A stretch of 64,000 nucleotides of DNA from Clostridia bacterium (GTDB lineage Bacteria > Bacillota > Clostridia > Christensenellales > Borkfalkiaceae): contig JAFYWI010000006.1 in the NCBI GenBank assembly GCA_017558105.1, positions 1 through 64,000 on the forward strand, written 5' to 3'. The notes under the pieces are model-generated. The model worked only from the letters and a program-made list of their open reading frames with translations. It did not search any database and had not been told where the DNA came from. The position numbers were made by a program, and so were the translations under genes. This document shows, piece after piece, positions 27,501-34,156 of the stretch (positions within the stretch are counted from its first letter, which is position 1; the number at the start of each line of letters is the position of its first letter).

Positions 27501-29361
27501 TGGTGCTTCGTTAAAAGTTGCTGTAGAAAGCAGAAAAGACTTAACGTTTAAGTTAAATGCTAACGATTGGAGCAAATATAATACTATTATATTTAGAATC
27601 TCTCATGATTCAATGAATGCTTCTAACTGGTTCTTAACGGCAGATACTTCTAAGAGTATTTGGCATTACAAAAATGAACTAGACAACTACGGCTATCAAC
27701 ATTATGGCAGACTAGGTAGTTGGGTAGAAGTTAAGTTAGTTGCTAAAGATAATGCTAAATACGACTTGTATTATAACAACGTATTAAGAGCGCAAGATGT
27801 TGCAATTAAGAAGAATTCTGCAACTAACGTTTATGAATTCCCAGTACAATTCTATAATGACCAATTAGTAGAAAGTAACTTCTACGTTTCTAACGTTATT
27901 GGTATTGAAGATTATGCAACATTAACCTTTGATGAAAATTATGCTTCTAAAGCTTCAGAAGTATACGTAACTAAAGGGTTAAAGATTGCTACAAGCATTG
28001 TCCCACAACCACAAAGAGAAGGTTATCAATTCTTAGGTTGGGTAAAACAAGGCGAAACTGAAGTTTATACGTTTACAAATGCTGTATTTACCGAAGATAC
28101 AACTTTTGTTGCACAATGGGTTGCAACTCCTGCTATTATAAACTTCTCTGAACAAGGCGCTATTAATAGCGTAACTGGTGTTAGTGGTTATAAGGGTTAT
28201 TCTATATCAACTGCGGCTAGCTACAATTATGGCTTAGAAACGGCATCGTTAAAACTTGCTGTAGATTCTCAAAAAACAGGTGAAATTAAATTAGATATTT
28301 CTAAATGGGGTGGCTATAAAGAAATTATGTTTAGAGTTGCCCACGATGGTTTAAACAATAGTGCATATTTCTGTTTTGCAGATACTTCTAAGAGTATTTG
28401 GAACCACACTAACGTATTAGGTAATTATGGCTTGCAACATTATGGTAGGGTTGGCAACTGGGCAACGATTAAACTTGTTGCTAAAGATGGTGGTTTATAC
28501 GATATGTATTATAACAACTTCTTAAGGGCAGAAAACGTTTCTATTGGTAACGCATTTGGTATTATAGTTTTCAACAATACTACAGCAGCACATAACTTCT
28601 ATATTTCTAATATAGTTGGTGTTGAAGATTCTGTTACATTAACCTATAACGAAGGTTACGATAGTAAAACTTCTGTAGTAAAAGTTACTAATGGTCTTAC
28701 TGTTGGGGCATCTCAAATACCTGCTCCAACAAGAGAAGGCTATAAGTTCCTTGGTTGGATTAAACAAGGTGAAACTGAACTATTTGATTTTACAAATGCT
28801 AAATTCACAGAAGCAACAACCTTTAATGCAAGTTGGGAAGAAACACCTGTTCTTATAAACTTTGCTAAACCAGATGCTTTATCTAAAGTATCAAGTGAAA
28901 GTGGTTATACAGATTATTCTGTAACAACAGACGTAGCTTTTACTGGTGAAACTTCTTCATTAAGGTTTGGTGTTGATGCTGAAACTTCTAAATATGTTTT
29001 ACTAGATACAACAGGCTGGTCTAATTACGCCGAAGTTATATTCCGTATTACTCACGATTGTTATAATCACTCTGCTTATTTTGCAACTGTAGATAAAGAC
29101 AATAGTGTTTTCAACATAGATAGCGTAGTAGGGCATTATGGTTTCCAAATGTGGGGACAAAAAGGTCGTTGGTTAGAAGTTAAATTAGTATTTAACACAG
29201 ATGGTACCTACAATTTATATTATAACGATGTTTTAAGGGGCGAAAACCTAACCTTAAATAGTACGTTTGCTATAAAAGGCTATAACGAACAAGTTTCTGA
29301 CCCTCACAACATTATAGTTTCTAACGTAATTGCTGTTCCTAAAGCAACTAGTGAAAACTAA
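24514..29361 (+). CDS. Giant lipoprotein: Big_2, GLUG-like, InlB repeats and CBM-like modules
   Basis: A 1615-residue lipoprotein (lipobox MVGC, Cys25). Order: three Big_2-type Ig domains (about 35-300); a beta-helical YSLLMNDLDF...IDGLFNGNGYSL domain (about 305-540); then five InlB B-type repeats (FDSNGG...GYxFxGW...FTAKW) at about 618-800, 804-890, 892-964, 1135-1204 and 1373-1442. The last three repeats alternate with three copies of a ~165-residue beta-rich module (about 965-1134, 1205-1372, 1444-1610). The first InlB repeat is split by a NusG-domain-II-like insert (about 710-784). The start at 24514 has GGAGGG 9 nt upstream; an earlier ATG at 24493 precedes that site. The probable role is cell-surface ligand binding. 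Confidence 0.82.
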   Translation: MRKILIAILSAIAFLSFSMFAMVGCNCSQPDPVEPEVPRVALSQTNLELRVCDTHTLLVENYEGERYWTSTDKNICTVDEEGKITADNIGESQIICYYDDGFLLCYVNVVEMKTPVEQAKLNSSSLVLYRQDEYQLKVVKNVGEDSVDGGTTTWSSSNENLVTVSNTGVVKALALNPVNEPVVITAIHTSGDNVYTFTCKVNVILNVNIQLEEQCEELVLYTGFGEYKLALTAEIDSSELNSGHVISNDNFIFAVEDNSIAQISYDGTITPKKGGRTRVLVSYNDYDYRFIDLLVYNKLIYSKDDFIKIQPSDYSLLMNDLDFTKQSVAGGIVIDGLFNGNGYSLNNITLVPNDYESITGKQLFGKVTGEIKNLEVHNFKVKKFWDAMCGASALMANASGTVENVIFDGFIEGRVAIDYNGTAYTTWSGATGGYLMKSSNNATVKNIYIDIERDDDSDDLRITHGAGTLNYDNVYVVSKAKQSTTYTSYNVINNGFFSVGTEKNFVDNYYSNVDTQMWYIGADNKPLLKNGLEALDLPEGLLEIKLYSEGTAGSLLEKNYINTIYYSPNSTIESLPEASKEDHILKTWTNITEGKTAAIGDKITQNLTYVANWARVWFATFDSNGGSLVDPIRVENGKTLTADGVTRIPEPTLKDKAFCCWQELVKDGVKVEKENKLVCTYNFETEVLTIEEEFKDLVEQEIVTAIVDEIDCSILKVKLYVDKNKEDYNVIEINLTNKTFTITDSNTACTAVDCKNATVATAEKDTVSCTSKKLKVSFTFPTFSFSTAFEKDYNLIAHWVDVVKVSFDANGGSPVSAINVGKGLTIKEKNMPTASRDGYTFIGWHLVSVLKDVEGNPVLDENGQEVTIVAEEVFDLSTVITEPIKLQAAWTPNVTLKFNSNGAGSVNDLQVGKNLTLAASRVPSPTRAGYILLGWVLDGETELYDFTTRAFTDDASFTAKWQECATVIDFASSSYANSIIDIANPVTSTDFKFVTDGASLKVAVESRKDLTFKLNANDWSKYNTIIFRISHDSMNASNWFLTADTSKSIWHYKNELDNYGYQHYGRLGSWVEVKLVAKDNAKYDLYYNNVLRAQDVAIKKNSATNVYEFPVQFYNDQLVESNFYVSNVIGIEDYATLTFDENYASKASEVYVTKGLKIATSIVPQPQREGYQFLGWVKQGETEVYTFTNAVFTEDTTFVAQWVATPAIINFSEQGAINSVTGVSGYKGYSISTAASYNYGLETASLKLAVDSQKTGEIKLDISKWGGYKEIMFRVAHDGLNNSAYFCFADTSKSIWNHTNVLGNYGLQHYGRVGNWATIKLVAKDGGLYDMYYNNFLRAENVSIGNAFGIIVFNNTTAAHNFYISNIVGVEDSVTLTYNEGYDSKTSVVKVTNGLTVGASQIPAPTREGYKFLGWIKQGETELFDFTNAKFTEATTFNASWEETPVLINFAKPDALSKVSSESGYTDYSVTTDVAFTGETSSLRFGVDAETSKYVLLDTTGWSNYAEVIFRITHDCYNHSAYFATVDKDNSVFNIDSVVGHYGFQMWGQKGRWLEVKLVFNTDGTYNLYYNDVLRGENLTLNSTFAIKGYNEQVSDPHNIIVSNVIAVPKATSEN
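26641..26865 (+). other. NusG-domain-II-like insert inside an InlB repeat
   Basis: The encoded segment LKVKLYVDKN...YNVIEINLTNKTFTI and Cys749-x4-Cys754...Cys769 plus KKLKVSF resembles the NusG-II protein at 43337-43825 in this window (KITIYEDKT, FNVVEINLANKSFKV, C...C...C, RNLKISF). It lies between the W and the FSFST...LIAHW halves of the first InlB repeat. Confidence 0.6.
27406..29345 (+). repeat. Three copies of a ~165-residue CBM-like module
   Basis: Copies lie at about 27406-27915, 28129-28629 and 28846-29345. Shared landmarks are an opening xIxFS/A, a central W..Y.EIIFRI.HD, then ADTSKSIW, GxYGxQHYGR.G.W..VKLV, YDLYYNN.LRAE and a closing YISNV.G. A fourth clear copy ends the neighbouring gene (31108-31633) and a diverged one lies at about 30529-30890. 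Confidence 0.8.
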
Positions 29362-29381
29362 TAATTAAATAAAAATTCTTT

Positions 29382-29410
29382 CAATACTCTTCTTTTATAG
29401 AAGAGTATTG
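29382..29410 (+). other. Intercistronic hairpin without T-run
   Basis: A 12-bp perfect stem CAATACTCTTCT/AGAAGAGTATTG with a 5-nt loop and no T tract. It lies 21 bases before the next start codon. It resembles the hairpin at 19479-19512 and probably affects RNA stability or processing. Confidence 0.65.
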
Positions 29411-29431
29411 TTAGATAAGGAATAAATTTTT

Positions 29432-31636
29432 ATGAAAACCTTAAAAACATTTAAAAATATTGCTATATTAACACTTTTTTCTTTATTAATGTTGTGCATA
29501 TCTTCTTTAATATGCATAAAGGTTTATGCAGCTAATTTTACTGTTGAAGATGCAAACGTTTACGTTTCTAATTATATTTCAATAAAAAAAGGTTCAACTG
29601 CAAAAGAAATTGGTATTAGATATAGTTTGGCTATGCCTAAAAACAATTACGATAATTTAATAGAACAAACTACTGCAAAAAATCCATTAGGTTTATATTC
29701 AGAACTTTCTTTTGGTCTTATAATAATTCCTGAAGATTACGTTAATGAAACACCTATTACTGCTGAATCTTTATTTGGTTCTTTAGGAGAAAAGGCATAT
29801 TATTGGGGCGAAGAAGATTTATCTTTAGAAAACCAAGGTTTAAGAAGAATTATTTTATTTCAATCTGATAAGTTGGCTCAATTAAAAGAGTTTAGTAAGC
29901 CAGTAGTAGGTTTTTATGGTTCTGTTATTAATATTAAAAATGGCGAGAACGAAACTAATACTAACAACCTTACAAGGAATTTTACGGCTATTTCCTTTAT
30001 TAGTTATAAAGAAGTAGACTCAACTATAACAAATTATAAGTTTTCAGAACAATTACTTTATGAAGAGTTTAAAGCCTTAAAAACTAAAAAAATAGATAGT
30101 AGTTTTTCTATTACTCCTGCTTATCTTGCATATAAAGAAATTACTAATAGAGAAGAACCACCTACAGACGAAAGAAAACTTCTATTGCAAGAAGAATATT
30201 TAAATAGATCTGATTTGAAAGTTTCTTACGTTAACGATAACGATGAAAATATTTATTCTTGCTACGTGCCTTTTGCTTCTGTTATTACACTTATAGATAC
30301 AATTCCAACCCCTCAACTTTTAGCAAATAAAGATTTAATGTTTGAAACTTGGTTGGTTGATGGTAAAAAATTTGATTTTTCTAAAAAGTTGTTTAATAAC
30401 GTTACCTTAAAGGCAAAATACGGCGATAATTCAACTTTTATGAGAGATTTAGATGATTATGAAACTAATTATAGAGATGAGTTGATTTACGACACAAATG
30501 AGAAAATTTCAGGCCAAGAATACACTATTGGTTTTAACTTTGAAAAAAACTTTGCTACTACAAAGTACGTTAAAATAGATACAACTTCTTGGAATAATTA
30601 TAAACAAATTAAATTTTCTTTCCGTGCTCTTAATTTAGACAACTATTCTTATCCACACATTAAAGTTCTTTTTGGTGGTGAAACTTTTACACCTATTTGG
30701 GACCATTTATACTATGAAGTTATTATTACTAAGGAAGCTGAAAATCAATTTTCATTCCAAGTTATTAATACTAGAAAGAGCATAGATAAAAAGATAGAAA
30801 AAATAGATTTTTCTTCTGAAAAATATTTCTATATAGTTTTGGGGGTAGAAAAAAGTTCCGTAGTGCAAGGTTTCCGTTTAAGTCAGTTTACGGGTTACCA
30901 TGAAGTTATTTTTAACTCTAATGGTGGTACTTCAATAGATACTGCTTACGTTCCTCATAATAAAGTTTTAACCGAACCAACTGCGCCAAAAAGATATGGA
31001 TACGTATTTAAATATTGGAAATATAATGGCGAAAGATATGATTTTACTAAAAAAATTACAAATAACCTTAATTTAGAAGCTTATTATGAAGTAGACGCTA
31101 ATGCTTCTCCAGTATTAATAGATTTTTCTAAAGCAAATTCTTTAAATATGGTATCTGCTACCTTAAAAGATGAAACTCCTGTTTCTCTTGTATCGTCTTC
31201 AGACTTGACATATGGAACAGAAACAAAATCGTTAAAAGTACAAGTGCCTGTTAACGTAAGTGTTTATACTTATTTAGATAGCACAATTTGGGAACAATGT
31301 AAAGAAGTTTCTTTCTATATTACGCACTCGTCAGTGGGGCATTCTGCAAGGTTCTTATGTGCAGATTTATCAAAGAGTATTTGGGATAAAAACAACACAC
31401 TTGGGCATTATGGTTGTCAATTATATCGTAATTCCACGGTTAAATGGGTTAAAATTAGGTTAGTTTATAAAAACTCAAATGGCTTATTCGATATGTATTA
31501 CGACAATTATTTAAGGGCAGAAAATATTGAAATAGAAAGCACATTCCCAATATATATGTATTTCTCATCAAGCGATGCAACTGGTTGTTCATCTATTAAT
31601 TATTATATATCTAACGTTGTTGCAGTGCCGAAATAA
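29432..31636 (+). CDS. Secreted protein with InlB repeats and CBM-like module
   Basis: A 734-residue protein with a signal peptide (cleavage near VYA, residue 33) and no lipobox. The N-terminal ~200 residues form an unnamed domain (GIRYSLAMPKNNYDNL, LSFGLIIIPEDYV, TAISFISY) of a kind I have seen in other Firmicutes surface proteins. Then come an InlB-like repeat (about 268-335), a diverged CBM-like module (about 366-486), a second InlB repeat (EVIFNSNGGTS, about 490-555), and a clear CBM-like module at 560-734 homologous to the three in the preceding protein. It is the last gene of the locus before a bidirectional terminator. The function is likely surface carbohydrate binding; unproven. Confidence 0.78.
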   Translation: MKTLKTFKNIAILTLFSLLMLCISSLICIKVYAANFTVEDANVYVSNYISIKKGSTAKEIGIRYSLAMPKNNYDNLIEQTTAKNPLGLYSELSFGLIIIPEDYVNETPITAESLFGSLGEKAYYWGEEDLSLENQGLRRIILFQSDKLAQLKEFSKPVVGFYGSVINIKNGENETNTNNLTRNFTAISFISYKEVDSTITNYKFSEQLLYEEFKALKTKKIDSSFSITPAYLAYKEITNREEPPTDERKLLLQEEYLNRSDLKVSYVNDNDENIYSCYVPFASVITLIDTIPTPQLLANKDLMFETWLVDGKKFDFSKKLFNNVTLKAKYGDNSTFMRDLDDYETNYRDELIYDTNEKISGQEYTIGFNFEKNFATTKYVKIDTTSWNNYKQIKFSFRALNLDNYSYPHIKVLFGGETFTPIWDHLYYEVIITKEAENQFSFQVINTRKSIDKKIEKIDFSSEKYFYIVLGVEKSSVVQGFRLSQFTGYHEVIFNSNGGTSIDTAYVPHNKVLTEPTAPKRYGYVFKYWKYNGERYDFTKKITNNLNLEAYYEVDANASPVLIDFSKANSLNMVSATLKDETPVSLVSSSDLTYGTETKSLKVQVPVNVSVYTYLDSTIWEQCKEVSFYITHSSVGHSARFLCADLSKSIWDKNNTLGHYGCQLYRNSTVKWVKIRLVYKNSNGLFDMYYDNYLRAENIEIESTFPIYMYFSSSDATGCSSINYYISNVVAVPK

Positions 31637-31650
31637 AATTATAATTATTA

Positions 31651-31687
31651 AAAAAAATCCTATGAAAATTTCATAGGATTTTTTATT
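31651..31687. terminator. Bidirectional terminator between secreted locus and serA
   Basis: The palindrome AAATCCTATGAAA/TTTCATAGGATTT is flanked by A and T runs on both sides. It can serve the plus-strand secreted locus and the minus-strand serC-serA transcript. Confidence 0.85.
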
Positions 31688-31702
31688 AATCAAAAACAAA
31701 AT

Positions 31703-32869
31703 TTATTTAATAACTCTAACTTTAATAATGCCATCTACGTTAGAAATATGGTTAATTGCTTCGTTAGAAACTTCGTTATTAACGTCTAAAATAGTTACTG
31801 CAAAGTTGCCTTTACTTTTGTTTGTTAAACTTTCTATGTTAATTTCTTCTCTACCAACAGCACCGGTAATTTCGTTAAGAATACCAGAAATGTTTTTATG
31901 TAAAACTAAAATTCTGTTAGCAGTTGTTCTTGGTATTTCGCAGTTAGGGTAGTTAACACTATTAATAACGTTGCCGTTTTCAATGTATTCAATAAGTTGT
32001 TTAGAAGCCATTACAGCACAATTGTCTTCTGCTTCTGGTGTAGATGCGCCAAGGTGTGGAATACATATAATATTTTCAACACCAATAAGTTCATCAGCAG
32101 GGAAGTCTACAACGTATCTGCCAACTTTTTTAGTTTCCACAGCCTTAATAATATCTGCATTGTCAACTATTTCGCCTCTTGCGCAGTTAATAATAGCAAC
32201 ACCGTCTTTCATTTTTCTAATTAGACCACTATTAATTAAGCCCTTGTTTTCTGCTGGAATATAAGGAACGTGAATAGTAATATAGTCGCATTCTTTAATT
32301 AAATCGTCTAAATTTTTAACAACGTTAACTGCTCTAGAAAGTTTAAGTGCGCCCGTTACAGATAAAAATGGGTCGTAGCCGTAAACTTCTAAACCAAGGT
32401 TAACACCAGCGTTTGCAACCAAACCACCAATAGCGCCTAAACCTATAACGCCAAGTTTTTTACCTAAAATTTCTGCGCCAACAAAGTTAGATTTGCCTTT
32501 TTCTACAAGTTTGCCAACTTCTTCGCCTTTTCCTTTTAAGGTTTTAGTCCATTCAATAGCATCAACTATTTTTCTTGAACCTAAAAGTAGGGCAGTAATA
32601 ACAAGTTCTTTAACTGCGTTTGCGTTTGCACCAGGGGTATTAAAAACAACAATACCTTTTTCTGCATATTCTTCAATAGGAATATTATTTACGCCAGCAC
32701 CTGCTCTTGCAACGGCTATAACGCTTTGTGGAATTTCATAGTCGTGCATTTTGAAACTACGAAGTAGTATACCAATAGGGCTAGTAACGTCGTTGTCTAT
32801 TTTATAAGTTGCGTCGAAAATATTATTTATAACAGGGCTAATTGAGTTTAACGTTAAAATATTTTTCAT
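31703..32869 (-). CDS. serA: D-3-phosphoglycerate dehydrogenase
   Basis: The first step of serine synthesis, NAD-dependent oxidation of 3-phosphoglycerate. It has ARAGAGVNNI near the substrate site, the Rossmann motif GVIGLGAIGGLVA, the catalytic region NCARGEIVD and HLGASTPEAEDN, and a C-terminal ACT domain (about 320-388) that could give serine feedback. At 388 residues it is the short form without the intervening domain. Its ATG shares one base with the serC stop (TAATG), so the two are translationally coupled. Confidence 0.95.
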   Translation of the reverse strand: MKNILTLNSISPVINNIFDATYKIDNDVTSPIGILLRSFKMHDYEIPQSVIAVARAGAGVNNIPIEEYAEKGIVVFNTPGANANAVKELVITALLLGSRKIVDAIEWTKTLKGKGEEVGKLVEKGKSNFVGAEILGKKLGVIGLGAIGGLVANAGVNLGLEVYGYDPFLSVTGALKLSRAVNVVKNLDDLIKECDYITIHVPYIPAENKGLINSGLIRKMKDGVAIINCARGEIVDNADIIKAVETKKVGRYVVDFPADELIGVENIICIPHLGASTPEAEDNCAVMASKQLIEYIENGNVINSVNYPNCEIPRTTANRILVLHKNISGILNEITGAVGREEINIESLTNKSKGNFAVTILDVNNEVSNEAINHISNVDGIIKVRVIK

Positions 32870-33942
32870 TATTTGTTCTCCAATTCAAATTTCTTCATAA
32901 AATCTATAAGTGCTTTAACACCTTCAATAGGCATTGCGTTGTAAATAGATGCTCTCATACCACCAACAATTCTATGACCTTTTAGTGAAACTAAGCCGTT
33001 TGCAGTTGCTTCTTTTACAAATTTATCGTTTAATTCGTCTGATGGTGTTAAGAAAGGTACGTTCATTAAAGAACGGTCTTTTTTATTTACGTTGTTTTTA
33101 TAGAAAGAAGAATTATCTATAAAATCGTAAAGCATATTTGCTTTTTCTTCGTTAATTTTTTGCATAGCTTTTACGCCACCAAGTTCTTTTAACCATTCGA
33201 ATACTAGCATAGACATATAAATAGGGAAGCAAGGTGGGGTGTTATACATACTATCGTTTTTATCTTGAATAGCATAGTTTAGCATAACAGGGCACTTTTC
33301 GTGTGCTTTACCTAATAAATCTTTTCTAACTATAACTATTGTTAAACCGGCAGGAGCAATATTCTTTTGCGCACCAGCATAAATAACGCCAAATTTAGAA
33401 ACGTCTATTTCTTCACTTAAAATGCAAGAACTTAAGTCGGAAACTAAAGTTGCATCTGTTTTTGGTAAAGAAGTAAAACGAGAACCAAAAATGGTGTTGT
33501 TGTAGGTGAAGTGAACGTAATCTATATCGTTACGGAATTTAACTTCGTCCATATTTGGAATATATGTATAATTAGCTTCTTTAGAAGATGCAGCAATAGC
33601 CATATCGCCATATTTACAACCTTCTTCGTATGCTTTTTGAGCAAAATTACCAGTTAAAATATAGTCTGCTTTGCCTTTTTGTAAAAGGTTTAGTGGAACA
33701 GCAGAGAATTGGTTTGTTGCGCCACCTTGAACGAATAATATAGAATAGTTTTCTGGAATATTCATTAGTTCTCTTAGTAGTGCTTGTGCTTTTGAGTTTA
33801 CTTCCATAAACACTTTACCACGGTGGCTCATTTCAATAACGCTCATACCGGAATTATTAAAGTTTAATAATTCTTTTTGTGCTTTTTCTAAAACAGGAAG
33901 TGGTAGTGTAGATGGGCCTGCTGCAAAGTTAAATACTCTCAT
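32869..33942 (-). CDS. serC: Phosphoserine aminotransferase
   Basis: The second step of serine synthesis, a PLP enzyme. The N-terminus MRVFNFAAGPSTLP is diagnostic, as are the cofactor-lysine region YAGAQKNIAPAGL and GGMRASIYNAMP near the end. I place the start at the ATG 33940-33942, which has AAGGAG about 6 nt upstream. A TTG at 33957 lies before that ribosome site and is rejected. The protein has 357 residues. It is first in a serC-serA operon reading left, divergent from rnjA. Confidence 0.95.
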   Translation of the reverse strand: MRVFNFAAGPSTLPLPVLEKAQKELLNFNNSGMSVIEMSHRGKVFMEVNSKAQALLRELMNIPENYSILFVQGGATNQFSAVPLNLLQKGKADYILTGNFAQKAYEEGCKYGDMAIAASSKEANYTYIPNMDEVKFRNDIDYVHFTYNNTIFGSRFTSLPKTDATLVSDLSSCILSEEIDVSKFGVIYAGAQKNIAPAGLTIVIVRKDLLGKAHEKCPVMLNYAIQDKNDSMYNTPPCFPIYMSMLVFEWLKELGGVKAMQKINEEKANMLYDFIDNSSFYKNNVNKKDRSLMNVPFLTPSDELNDKFVKEATANGLVSLKGHRIVGGMRASIYNAMPIEGVKALIDFMKKFELENK

Positions 33943-34005
33943 AATAATCTCCTTCAAGTATGTATAAAAATCAAAAATAAATAATTAATAAAAATATATA
34001 TCTAT

Positions 34006-34034
34006 ATTGTAATAATTTTTATAATTTTTTGCAA
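34006..34034 (-). promoter_or_regulatory. Probable serC promoter
   Basis: On the minus strand: TTGCAA (34034-34029), 17-nt spacer, TACAAT (34011-34006). It leaves a leader of about 60 nt before serC. Confidence 0.55.
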
Positions 34035-34082
34035 GTGTTTTAACTTGATATAAGTAAATTCTTTTTACTTTTTGTATATCAG

Positions 34083-34111
34083 TTTACATTTTACAAAAAT
34101 AAGTGTATAAT
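34083..34111 (+). promoter_or_regulatory. rnjA promoter
   Basis: TTTACA at 34083-34088, a 17-nt spacer and TATAAT at 34106-34111, 45 bases before the start codon. A small inverted repeat (AAGTAAA/TTTACTT, 34052-34070) lies just upstream. Confidence 0.7.
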
Positions 34112-34156
34112 ATTTACAATAAATTATAGAAGCATTATTTTTAAGGAGAGATTACG

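Noticed and set aside
29382..29410. Hairpin before the last secreted gene as a full terminator
   Set aside because: It has no T-run and lies 21 bases before the next start codon with no promoter between them.
31651..31687. Palindrome between the secreted locus and serA as an operator or attachment site
   Set aside because: A/T tails on both sides and its place between convergent genes fit a bidirectional terminator.
33943..33957. TTG at 33957 as the serC start
   Set aside because: It lies upstream of the AAGGAG site that serves the ATG at 33942, and conserved SerC sequence begins at that ATG.
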